Shown: positions 1-9,625 of the stretch, in pieces
How the letters are laid out: every line of letters starts with the position of its first letter
Numbering within the stretch: the first letter of the stretch is position 1
From: Cherax quadricarinatus
Lineage: Eukaryota; Arthropoda; Malacostraca; Decapoda; Parastacidae
Length of the DNA: 64,000 nt
Direction: 5' to 3'
NCBI RefSeq assembly: GCF_038502225.1
Contig: NW_027195549.1
Coordinates: 62,001-126,000, forward strand
Program-made: the position numbers and the translations under genes
The notes under the pieces: generated by a model
Told to the model about the DNA's origin: nothing
Databases searched by the model: none
Seen by the model: the letters and a program-made list of their open reading frames with translations, nothing else

Positions 1-1704
1 AGATGTCGTATGGGAGACAATATTGGAGATGGAAGGAGGAAGAGTTTGAGTAAAGATTAGAACTGTAATGGACTGCACCAAGGTAGGGGAAGGCGAAAGG
101 GTGGAGGTAAATGGAGAAGTGTGGGAGGGGACAGAAGAGGCAGAAACCTGGGAGGTGGCAGAAGAGGGAGAAACTTGGGAGGGGACAGGGGAGGAAGGCA
201 CAGTACGAGGAGGAGGATGAACCTCAACACATCTAACAGAGCCAGTGAAAGGGGAAGGCCCAGGTACAGAGACCAGGAAGGTAAAGTTTGGAGGTGGATG
301 AAGGGAAGGAGGGGTTAAAGGAGATTTCTTGGACTTCTGAGAGGTAGAGGGATGATTGGGAGGAGCTGTTGTATGAGGTCTTGTGAGGGAGAACACGAAG
401 AAGTGAACAGACTAAAGTGTTGAAGTAGGGACGTCTGAGCCCAGGAGAGCAAAAGAATTAGATACAGGAGTGACTATGGGACTGGCAACCACAGAGGAGG
501 CTGCAGAAGATGGTACCCCGGAAGTGGGGGGACATTTTGAAACACGAGAATAAGAAACACGGGGTAGTCTCCCTTGGAAGAGGAGATGAGAAACCGCCAT
601 AGCATAAGGGAGACCTTCTGCCTCTTTGAGGCACCAAATTTGCCGCTCATTCAAGTAGACCTGGCAACGGTGAGAGTACGAAGGGTGAGCCTCATGACAA
701 TTAAGGAAAGAGGGAGGTCGACTGCAAGATGTATTAGAATGGTCATTGGCGCCACAGACTGGGCATTTGGTTATAGATCTGCAATATTTTGCTGGGTGGC
801 CAAATCGCCAGCAATTTCTACACTGTTGCAGTGTAGGGATCACCTTTTGAACTTGTAACCGATGTCCTGCTACATAAACAGAGGATGGGAGTTCACGGCT
901 ACCAAAAGTTAAATGAGTCACATTGCATCGTCTCTGCACGTGGGCAGGAAGAATATAAGTGTCTACCTTGAGAATTGGGAGATCTTATAGTTCCAGCTGT
1001 TCGAGAATGTCATTGCCACATGTCTGGAAATTCTGTTGGACTATGGTATGGGGAAGAATGACAGTACCACTACAAGAATTGAGAGAATGATGTTTTTCGA
1101 TAGTGATAGGAATAGTATCGATATGTGAAAGGAGAGAAAGATCATGAGCTTGGGTAGCATTCTGGACTGTGATGATGCTTGTACCACTCTTAAGAGCATG
1201 AAAGGAAATATCTCTACCAACATGGTGTAGGAGCACTTTGCCAATACTATGGTCGGAAAGATAAGCAGTAGAAGAAGTCAATGTTAAAGTAAAGAATTTA
1301 GTCCATTGTGTGGTCCGAAACTGAGTGTGGAGAGGGAGTGCATGATGTGTCAGTCTTTTCCGAGTAGAATGGGAAGGTAACGAAGTAACATCATCAGGAG
1401 ATTGTCGTTGGCATTTAGAAGTGGGACCACAGTTGGTCCGACGTGGGATGGGCTGGCGATTCGAAAATTGCCGCACCATAGAGGGAGAGGCTGGAAGCAT
1501 AGTCAAAGGAGAGCAGAGGTCAGACAAATTGAAGGAGTCAATTGAAACCCCGGCACCTGAAGCAGGTGATGAAACAGCACCAGCAAGAGGTACAGGGACC
1601 TTAAGAGTGTCCGAAGAGTGGCCAAAAGACGAGATGAGGTCAGAACGGGGTGCGGTAACAATAAGGGGCCCGGGGACAGCAGGGTCATGGATTGGGGACT
1701 CCAT
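1..1704 (-). pseudogene. LINE ORF1, Gag-like nucleic-acid-binding protein with CCHC knuckles, two in-frame stops, partial
   Basis: One reading frame runs from an ATG at 1704 to the window edge, interrupted only by TAA at 985-987 and TAG at 412-414. The first third is Ser/Pro-rich. The middle holds two canonical zinc knuckles, C-x2-C-x4-H-x4-C (CRNCWRFGHPAKYC and CPVCGANDHSNTSC), and a third degenerate one lacking its first Cys. Next comes a short conserved block ending in GRLPRVSYSRV, then a Pro/Ser/Thr-rich tail past the second stop to position 1. Proteins of this type coat LINE RNA and accompany it to the target. That the frame stays open through and beyond both stops shows they are recent point lesions rather than true ends. 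No RT domain is visible here. Confidence 0.75.
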
Positions 1705-2432
1705 GGTTAGGTTACTTCTTTCTTTTTGTTTTTAAGAAAAAAAAGAAAGAAGAAAATAAAATAAAAAAAAGAGAATAAAAAAAGGAGGGACCAGGGAGGG
1801 ATAGTTCCTAGAAGGAATGAAAGGGCCAGAAATCTCCCTCCGCGCCCAAGAGGACCTCAGCACCACAAGTAGTGCAGATGCAGCATGGAACCCGTGCCAT
1901 ACCCTACCCTTCATGCCAGTAAACCAGCAATCTGTGATAGCAACCTCACATCTGCCGAGCTACCATGGTGGACAAAAGAGAGGGCAGCCGGATATCTGCC
2001 ACAAAGCATACCTCCTTTGGCCACCACCCCTGGAATCCGAAAAGTGGCTTCCAGAGATACACCCGTTGCCCAAAAGACACCCAAAGCCACCCTCCGGGAT
2101 AACGGAGAGGGATCAGGACATCCCCAGGTGATCCAGATTCCACGGCAAACTACGCCACCACCAAGAACCTCAATGGAATGGGATGGACCCTGGTACCCTT
2201 TCCCCTACCTAGGAACTAGCGCGCCTGTGGGAAAAATCCCAATGGCTAAAAAAGGAAGGGCAAAAGGGAGGGGTGGGGAGGAGGAGGAGGAAAGGAAAAA
2301 GGGGAGGATGGGATAAGGAAGGGGGGATTGGGGGGTAATTAGGTTCGATCTGAGGAAGGAGTCCGACAGGTCTAATTCCTCAGACCAAGAGCCTCTTCAC
2401 CATGCCAAGGAGCCCCCCTTGAAGAGGAATAC
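1..2432 (-). mobile_element. 5' half of a non-LTR retrotransposon (I/Jockey-group-like), 5' UTR plus ORF1
   Basis: The minus strand reads as a retrotransposon 5' end: about 730 bases of non-coding leader (roughly 2432 down to 1705) and then a Gag-like ORF1 that runs off the left edge. Apparent plus-strand ORFs here are compositional shadows of the proline/serine-rich minus-strand reading. The leader ends next to a short GTA microsatellite at about 2437-2456. The endonuclease/reverse-transcriptase ORF would lie beyond the window. The clade is inferred from the zinc-knuckle layout only. Confidence 0.7.
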
Positions 2433-2436
2433 TAGT

Positions 2437-2456
2437 GGTAGTAGTAGTAGTAGTAA
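2437..2456. repeat. short (GTA)n microsatellite
   Basis: About six GTA units directly outside the 5' end of the LINE leader. This may be pre-existing target sequence or a duplication at the insertion edge. Confidence 0.7.
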
Positions 2457-2621
2457 TACACTATGGTAGAACAATCAACTTTGCACATAAGTAAAAGGTT
2501 ATAAAAGCTATTACTTGGGTAGCATAAAAATAGGCTAGACAAATATTGGTGGTTGGAATCGAGAAGGTCTGTTTCAGTGTTGCTCCTCTGTAATGTGCTT
2601 GTGTAGTATCAGGAGCAGAGA

Positions 2622-2999
2622 CTATGTGATGGCAGAGTTTACTCTTTTCATGATTCTCGTTAAGAACTCAGAGATGATGAAGCTGCCTTTGTTTTGTTTA
2701 ACTGAGCTAGAAACGGTGATTAATGCTTACTTAAGGCACTTGCGTCTGCGGAAATTAAGTTCTTTGATAACTAATTGGGTGTCCTTGAATTTCATGAGAT
2801 GACTGGCGGAATTTCAGTGTTGTATGCAGACATTGTTCAAGTCATCATTCCTACATGCATTAATGTATTCACTGGGGCATGTTTCGAGGTTCCTTGCTGC
2901 TTCACCTACATAAATCCTGTCACGGCCTCCACAGGATGTAGTGTAAACCCCTGCATTGACTGGTTCATAGTGCTCGGATTTTGTCGGTAACTCTACCAA
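2622..2999 (-). pseudogene. Penelope-like element remnant: GIY-YIG endonuclease domain
   Basis: The minus-strand translation from 2999 contains GVYTTSCGG followed by RIYVGEAARNLET, which is the GIY-YIG core pattern of Penelope-like retroelements, then NACRNDDLNNVCIQH. A stop at 2814-2816 is bypassed by a frame change, after which HLMKFKDTQLVIKELNFRRR continues. A second stop replaces a usually acidic position before ALITVSSSVKQNKGSF, and the remnant ends with TAG at 2622-2624. Penelope elements carry reverse transcriptase plus this nuclease; no RT is recognisable upstream. At least one frameshift and one nonsense change make it dead. Confidence 0.72.
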
Positions 3000-3380
3000 T
3001 ATTAATACTATATTTTATATTAATGAAGAAGGAGTAAACTAACTAGGGTCATACAGTGCCAGGAAAAGAGCAGACAACCATATTCAATCGGAGAAAAGGA
3101 AGGTAATGCAAGTTTCCTGGATCAAAGGCTCGTCACAGGCATCAAAACACCTAATGTCAAGTGACACCAAATAGTAAAATCTTCTAAGAATACTGATACA
3201 TTAATGACACAAAGAAAAGTTTTCTTGACTGAATACTGCTAAATTAACAACAGCAAAAAATAAAATAAAAAGTTTCTTGAATGAATACTCATATGTAATG
3301 CAAATTTAAATTTGTGTAAATAAATATTTAGACATTTGAAAGAGAGACTCAATTTTATCCCCAGTTAATTATCATACATG
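3000..3380. other. no recognisable feature
   Basis: AT-rich sequence between the Penelope remnant and the tandem repeat. I see no coding pattern, terminal repeat or known repeat family. Confidence 0.5.
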
Positions 3381-3671
3381 TTGATATCACATATTATAAT
3401 GTTGCTATCACATATTATGATGTTGCTATCTCATATTATGATGTTATCACATATTATAATGTACTATCACATAATATTGCTATCACATATTATGATGTTG
3501 CTATCTCATATTATGATGTTATCACATATTATAATGTACTATCACATAATATTGCTATCACATATTATGATGTTGCTATCTCATATTATAATGCTGCTAT
3601 CACATATTATAATATTGCTATCACATATTATGATGTTATCACATATTATGATGTTACTATCACATATAATG
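3381..3671. repeat. AT-rich tandem repeat, mixed 18-21 bp units
   Basis: Variants of ATCACATATTATGATGTTGCT repeat about 14 times. Shortened 18-base and 14-base units are interspersed, and a block of several units (starting at TTGCTATCTCATATT) occurs at least twice, giving a small higher-order period. The long plus-strand reading frame across it is a consequence of units whose lengths are mostly multiples of three, not a gene. Confidence 0.85.
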
Positions 3672-3731
3672 TCTTCTGATTACACTGTCTATTGGCAATA
3701 TTTCCCTCTCATATAACTTGGTGTTTGCCAC

Positions 3732-5827
3732 AAGACATTACTAAAGCAACCTTCAGACTACATAATGAGACAGCAGTTAATAACATCATAGCAGCTATGA
3801 ATAACATTGATTGGAAAAATGAGCTCAAAACATATATGGATATGAATGAATGTATAATAATTTTCTAAAAAAAAGCCCAAAGACTCTATAACAAACACTG
3901 CCCCCAAAAACTAAACAGATCACATCAAAGAGACTGAATAATCCCTGGCTAACACCAAGCATCCTCAAATTCATTAACACAAAGCACAAATATGAAAAAC
4001 AGTATAGAATGGGTCAAATAACTAAAGAACAGTCGAAAAGTTACTCATCAGCACTTACCAGCCTGATAAGAAGGTCTAAAAAATTATATTATAAAAATAG
4101 ATTATATAACATCAAAGGTGATATGAAAAAAACTGGAAAACTCTATCTGAAATTCTTGGAACTAAAAAGTTATCCAAAAACAAAACAATCAAACTAACAA
4201 AATCAGATGAACCCCTACTCACACCTACTGAAACAGCAAACACACTCAATGTTTTCTTCTCCATCACAGGAAAAAATCTAGTGAATAAAATACCAAGCAC
4301 AAACACCTCATATGTACCTACAAAAATACACTATTCCTAGCTCCAACCAACCCCACAGAAGTTACGTTCATCATCAACACCCTTAAAAACAAGGCAGGAG
4401 ACATAAACAACTTGTCTGCTTTTATGTACAAAAAAGCTTCTCAAGTATTGTCACCAATTATTGCAACACTCTTTAACAAATTCATTCAATCATCTACCTT
4501 CCCAACAATCCTCAAAATAGCCAGGGTCACTCCGATCCATAAAGGAGGTGACCAAGCTGACTTGAATAACTATAGACCAATATTTAACTTACCACTGCTT
4601 TCTAAAATCTTTGAAAAATTAACGCATAGACGGAACTATTCCTATCTCGTCTCACACAACATATTAAACCCTTGTCAGTTTGGATTCAGGAATAATAAAA
4701 GCACGAATGATGCTATCATACACATGCTAGAACTAATATATACCACACTCGAAAAGAAAGAAGTCCCGCTGGGCATTTTCATTGATTTACGTAAAGCTTT
4801 CGATACAGTTGACCATGAACTGCTGTACTCCAAATTAATGCACTATGGTATCAGAGGCCACTCCCTCAACTACCTAAAATCATACCTTAGTAACAGAACT
4901 CAGTATGTGTATGCAAATGATGCAAACTCTTCCACCCAACCAATCACAGTAGGAGTCCCATAAGGAAGTGTCCTTGGACTACTTCTCTTTCTCATCGACA
5001 TCAATGATCTACCGAATGCATCACAGCTACTCAAACCCATATTATTTGCAGATGACACTACATATGTCTTTTCCCACCCAAACACAGTCAATGCTGAATT
5101 ACAGAAAATATCTGTCTAGATGATGACTGACAAACTTACCCTGAACACTGATAAAGTCTATTTCATTCAGTTTGGAAACAAAGCTGCAAATGATCCAATT
5201 AGCATAATGATAAATGGATCATCAGTCACAAGACTCACAGAGGGAAAATTCCTAGGTATCCACCTTGATAGTAGCCTTAAGTTCCGCACACACATACAAC
5301 AAATCACCAAGAAAATCTCCAAGACTGTAGGCATACTATCAAAGATAAGGTACTACATTCCAGAATCAGCTCTCCTGGCACTGTACCATTCACTCATATA
5401 CCCTTATCTTACATATGGAATTTGTGTATGGGGATCAACAACATTCAGTCACCTAAAACCCCTAATAACCCAGCAAAAGGCAGCAGTAAGATTGATAAAA
5501 AATTCCCACGCCTGCCAGCATACTCCACCAATTTTCAAAAGTCTGAATCTACTCACCATTAAGAACATCCATACTCATTCACGTGCCTAGTACATACACA
5601 GAACAATACATGCAAATAGAAAGCCTCCACTCAAACTTCTCCTCACCAACCTAAACAGGACACATGACCACAACACAAGACACAGATCTCTTTTTGATAT
5701 ACCTCGTGTCCATATCACACTGTAAAAACTCTATGCACATAAAGGGCCCCAAAATATGGAATTCATTACTAGAAGATATTAAAGTAACCCAGTATTAAAA
5801 TCAATTTAAGACTCTTCTCAAAAGCCA
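3732..5827 (+). pseudogene. LINE ORF2 reverse transcriptase, decayed (copy 1)
   Basis: From about 4412 one frame stays open to 5775 apart from stops at 4961-4963 (Gln codon of PQGS became TAA), 5117-5119 (a Trp codon became TAG) and 5588-5590. RT motif A reads FIDLRKAFDTVDH at about 4779-4817, motif B is the VP*GSVLG region, and motif C is LFADDT at about 5042-5059. The post-RT region includes KFLGIHLDSSLKFRTHI, SALLALYHSLIYPYL and a C-terminal block ending near KTLLKSHL after one frameshift at about 5775. 5' of 4412 the linker is recognisable (RLHNETAVNNI onward) but carries several lesions. All catalytic aspartates are present, but the copy cannot encode a full protein. Confidence 0.85.
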
Positions 5828-5832
5828 CTTAA

Positions 5833-6909
5833 CCCTTTGAGGGTCCGTGTCATAGATCTACAGCTTTATGTTGAGGGTCCAAACCGTAGATCTACGTCAT
5901 GAGCTCAGCTCACTCTGATAAGCTCTGAGCAGTAAATTTTGGCCTAGATATGAGAGAATACATCTATGTGGTATGTGTGCACCACATAAAACAAATCCTG
6001 CAGCACACAGTGCATGAGAGAAAAAAACTGAGACCATAATTTTCGATTAAAACAGACTTTGCAGTATTTTTTCGTATGTTTTTTATAGCTGTATTTGTGA
6101 TTTCTTGGTCCCATTTGATAGAATGGAAGATACATATATTACAAAAAATAGAGATGATTTTGATTGGTTTTAGTACTGAAAATGGCTTGAAATTGAGCTC
6201 AAAGTAGTGGAAAAGTTTAATTTTTGCCGATGTTCAAGAGTAAACAAATGACCTCTCACGTCTAATACACGCCTGCTGGTGGGTCTAATATATGTTCACA
6301 AATGTGGTGATATTATTTATACAATTATTACAATATTGCATAACAGCAAATCTTCTATTTTTTGGTTTGAATAAAAATTCATTACATGAATAAAAAATAA
6401 AAATGGAATTCATTAGTAAAGCCTGAAAACATAACTAATGAACAAGGGAAATGTTAGTTTAGTGCCAGGAATTCCTACATTGTTTATTCTGGACCCTATT
6501 TTGAAATTGGAGTATTTTGAACTCTGCATTAAAGTGGCCAAATTACTAACTTCCCATCACTTTATTTTGTAGTTGAAACAGTTGAGTTGGTGAATTCTTG
6601 TGCTTAATTGATATAATAGAAGTAATACTAGTGAAATAGCTAAGAATTTCGTCGAGTGGAAAAATGTAATTGGCCTAAAATGGGAGTCAAAGTTGGCAAT
6701 ATCGCCGATGCGTAAATATCGCTGACACATCAAAATCTGCGAGATCATAATTTCGTAAATTTTTCCATCAAATTTCATACTTTTTGTTTTATTACCTTCA
6801 GAAAAAAATTCTCTACCATTTCATAAGAAAAAAATAACAAAATTATTTTTTGAAAAATTCTTGGACACTGGTGCACACTTTGAAATTTGGCCTCTGGACC
6901 CTGAAAGGG
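5833..6909 (+). mobile_element. non-autonomous piggyBac-like element A, TTAA-flanked, ~1.08 kb
   Basis: The ends CCCTTTGAGGGTCC and GGACCCTGAAAGGG form inverted terminal repeats, flanked by TTAA at 5829-5832 and 6910-6913. Removing it restores continuous LINE sequence (…AAGCCACTTAATCACC…). Near the 5' end are two copies of a TAGATCTA palindrome box. The 5' ~190 bases and the 3' ~100 bases resemble the intact piggyBac at 59.2 kb, with many differences at former CpG sites. It has no coding capacity. Confidence 0.9.
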
Positions 6910-7263
6910 TTAATCACCCTAGACTAAATGCTAAATACTCAGTACACACATACTCACTTATGTACTCCCAAATCATAACTTCAACAATCCCTTTGAACCT
7001 TTTATCCATTGTTGACAGGAATATAACTGAATCATTGTTTTCACAAAAAGCATTCTCGAATATTTGAATATATCTTTTGTCTTATACAAATTTTGATTCA
7101 TTTATAATTAATAATTTACTGTACAACTATGAAATAATTACTATCCTACTGTACAACTATGATATAATCCTTAGTGCTAAGTAGCCTGTAAGCCAATAAT
7201 GTTAAGTTGGCCCATAATGCCTAGGCATAATAGAGGCTATATTTGCATTGCAACCCACTATTG

Positions 7264-7362
7264 TGAATCCAAAATCTCAATGTACTGTTTGCAAAGACAT
7301 AAAATAAATAAATGTAAATCCAAAATCTCAATGTACTGTTTGCAAAGACATAAAATAAATAA
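7264..7362 (+). repeat. 51-bp tandem duplication at the LINE 3' terminus
   Basis: Two nearly identical units beginning T(G/A)AATCCAAAATCTCAATG and ending in an AAATAAATAAAT tract lie in tandem, followed by a longer AAATAAAT tail. Terminal 3' repeats of this sort are common in CR1/L2-type LINEs. Confidence 0.8.
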
Positions 7363-7431
7363 ATAAAAAAATAAATAAATGAGTTTGGTTTTTGAGAGAA
7401 AACTTTTAGCTATTGAACACTCACATAATTT

Positions 7432-8322
7432 CTAAAGAGTATGAAGTCTGAGGTGCTTCACTAAACTAGATTTTTCTGAAAACTTTTTTAAACACTCTGA
7501 ACATTGATATGGTTTCTCTCCAGTATGAATTCTCATGTGTTTGACTAAACTACATTTACCTATAAACCCCTTTAGACATTCTGAACATTGATATGGTTTC
7601 TCTCCAGTATGAATTCTTGCGTGTTCTACTAAATGAGGTTTTCGTGAAAACACTTTTAAACACTCTGAACATTGATATGGTTTCTCTCCGGTATGAATTC
7701 TCATGTGTCTTACTAAAGTGGATTTATCTGAAAATTCTTTTAGACACTCTGAACACTGATGTGGTTTCTCTCTAGTATGACTTCTCATGTGCTGAACTAA
7801 ACCAATTTTATTTGAAAATTCTTTTAAACACTCTGAACATTGATATGGTTTCTCTCCAGTATGAATTCTCATGTGTCGTACTAAATTAGATTTATATGAA
7901 AACTCTTTTAGGCACTGTGAACATTGATATGGTTTCTCCCCAGTATGACTTTTCATGTGTTCTACTAAAACAGAATGAAATGAAAATGTTTTAAGACACT
8001 CTGAACATTGATGTGGTTTCTCTCCAGTATGAATTCTCATGTGATGTACTAAATTAGATTTACTGGTAAACTCTTTCAGACATTCTGAACATTGATGTGG
8101 TTTCTCTCCAGTATGAATTCTCATGTGTTTCATTAAATATTGTTTTTTAGAAAATTCTTTTAAACACAATAAACACGAAACAGTTTTTTTGTCTTCATTA
8201 ACTGTTATCAATGATTCACACTGAGATTTTTGTGAAGAATGTGAATATTGATGTAGTTTGTCTTCTGCATCAACTGTAATGTGTGTTGCTGGAACACTTT
8301 CTTTTTCAAGTATTTTAGACAT
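7432..8322 (-). CDS. C2H2 zinc-finger protein, nine tandem fingers, 296 aa
   Basis: Start is the ATG at 8320-8322 (MSKILEKES); the stop is TAG at 7432-7434. Residues 1-49 have no domain I recognise (no KRAB, BTB or ZAD pattern). From Cys50, nine classic fingers of the form C-x2-C-x12-H-x3-H repeat every 28 residues, joined by HTGEKP linkers, with one variant linker (HTREKP) between fingers five and six. The recurrent C-S-E-C-L-K-x-F core shows recent internal duplication. Such proteins bind DNA in the nucleus, usually as transcriptional regulators; the target cannot be read from sequence alone. The frame is intact and intronless, unlike everything around it. No polyadenylation signal is obvious before the opposing LINE tail. 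An intron may join an upstream exon, because an AG precedes the start region. It could also be a retrocopy. Confidence 0.85.
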   Translation of the reverse strand: MSKILEKESVPATHITVDAEDKLHQYSHSSQKSQCESLITVNEDKKTVSCLLCLKEFSKKQYLMKHMRIHTGEKPHQCSECLKEFTSKSNLVHHMRIHTGEKPHQCSECLKTFSFHSVLVEHMKSHTGEKPYQCSQCLKEFSYKSNLVRHMRIHTGEKPYQCSECLKEFSNKIGLVQHMRSHTREKPHQCSECLKEFSDKSTLVRHMRIHTGEKPYQCSECLKVFSRKPHLVEHARIHTGEKPYQCSECLKGFIGKCSLVKHMRIHTGEKPYQCSECLKKFSEKSSLVKHLRLHTL

Positions 8323-8733
8323 AGTGAACAATAACTTAACACTTTCACTATCAGCACCACAAAATTAAAAGCTCTTACAGTGTAAGAATTTTTCCATGAA
8401 AAATGTTTTCTTCAGAAATAGTAGAGAATCTTTTTCTTAATGTAATGACACCAAAAAAAAAAAACAAAATGACACAGTTATAGAATTACAGAAGCACAAA
8501 GTTGGTAATCTTAACACAATTTATGCATTAGCAATTTTACTCACTTTGAGTCCAATATTAAGCTAATTGTATTTTTTCTTTAGAATATATCTTTAGCTTT
8601 CTTGCTCTAGTGCAAGTCCACAAAAGTTAGTAATTTTATTCCTTTTAAACAAATTTCAACAAATTCTAATTTGAAAATGATAAAAAGTAAACAGAGTATT
8701 TATTGGAGCAACTAAAGGTATCATGTGTTCATT
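8323..8733. other. upstream flank of the zinc-finger ORF; nothing recognised
   Basis: AT-rich sequence with an A-run near 8450-8465. It would contain the 5' UTR, promoter or an intron of the minus-strand zinc-finger gene, but no TATA box, initiator or splice signal can be called with confidence. Confidence 0.4.
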
Positions 8734-9258
8734 AATCATGTTCCTGGGACTCTAGTATATTACATCTTCACTCTGTCTTGAATCCATCATCATGTTCCTG
8801 GGACACTAGTATATTACACCTTCACTCTATCTTGAATCCATCATCATGTTCCTGGGACACTAGTATATTACACCTTCACTCTATCTTGAATCCATCATCA
8901 TGTTCCTGGGACACTAGTATATTACACCTTCACTCTATCTTGAATCCATCATCATGTTCCTGGGACACTAGTATATTACACCTTCACTCTATCTTGAATC
9001 CATCATCATGTTCCTGGGACACTAGTATATTACACCTTCACTCTGTCTTGAATCCATCATCATGTTCCTGGGACACTGGTCTTGAATCCATCATCATGTT
9101 CCTGGGACACTAGTATATTACACCTTCACTCTGTCTTGAATCCGTCATCATGTTCCTGGGACACTAGTATATTACACCTTCACTCTGTCTTGAATCCGTC
9201 ATCATGTTCCCAGGACTGTAGTATATTACACCTTCACTCTGTCTTGAATCCATCATCA
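8734..9258. repeat. 54-bp minisatellite, about ten copies
   Basis: The unit begins CATGTTCCTGGGACACTAGT and continues through ATATTACACCTTCACTCT to TTGAATCCATCAT. Central copies are virtually identical, which points to recent expansion or homogenisation. One internal copy (about 9060-9090) has lost most of its middle. The period is a multiple of three, so reading frames run through it; they are not genes. Confidence 0.92.
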
Positions 9259-9517
9259 CAAACAATTTCTCACCTAACAAAAAATAACCAGGAATGATTA
9301 TCATGGTTTAGGGCATCACAAAAATTGAAATAAACTTAGTAAAAATCCATAAAAAAGATGAGATAGGAAAAGGAGGCCTTTCCCTCTTTCAATAATTTTT
9401 TTAAAATGTGAATATTTTAAATACTTCTGGTCCTGAAATCTAGTGAATTATTCATTTTAATAGTATGACATTTAGTTAATCAATTGATACTAAGAAAAAG
9501 TAATTTAAAACATCCTA
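9259..9517. other. no recognisable feature
   Basis: AT-rich spacer between two arrays. No coding or terminal-repeat signal seen. Confidence 0.45.
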
Positions 9518-9625
9518 GAAAACACCTCAAACACAAGGTCAGATGTTTGTTTTTCTCATCATGCACTGCAAGGTGTAGGATTTGTTTTATGTTGTCTACA
9601 CCAAAATTTACTACTGACAGCATAT
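9518..9625 (-). mobile_element. fragment of the ~1.07-kb TTAA element family
   Basis: The stretch from about AAACACAAGGTCAGATG through TCATCATGCACTGCAAGG to ACAGCATATGTAAAG lines up with 22,950-23,050 (element C) and 33,090-33,190 (element D). Even a chance translation matches (CRICFMLST versus CCRIFFMLST). It abuts the first unit of the 34-bp satellite; no TTAA end is visible. Confidence 0.6.

Larger units (their letters stand above)
3730..7378 (+). mobile_element. 5'-truncated non-LTR retrotransposon, copy 1 (CR1/L2/Jockey superfamily), interrupted by a TTAA element
   Basis: The copy starts within the linker between endonuclease and reverse transcriptase, continues through the whole RT and its C-terminal region, then 3' UTR, and ends in an AAATAAAT-type tail near 7378. 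A piggyBac-like non-autonomous element (5833-6909) interrupts it near the end of ORF2. The 3' UTR carries a 51-bp tandem duplication at its terminus. It lies tail-to-tail with the zinc-finger gene, whose stop is about 54 bases away. A related copy is at 58.2 kb. Confidence 0.85.

Noticed and set aside
121..318. Plus-strand Gly/Arg-rich ORF near the left edge
   Set aside because: It is the antisense of the Pro/Ser-rich tail of the minus-strand ORF1.
3378..3716. 112-codon His/Met/Ile-rich ORF
   Set aside because: Translation of the AT-rich tandem repeat; units change length and there is no domain.
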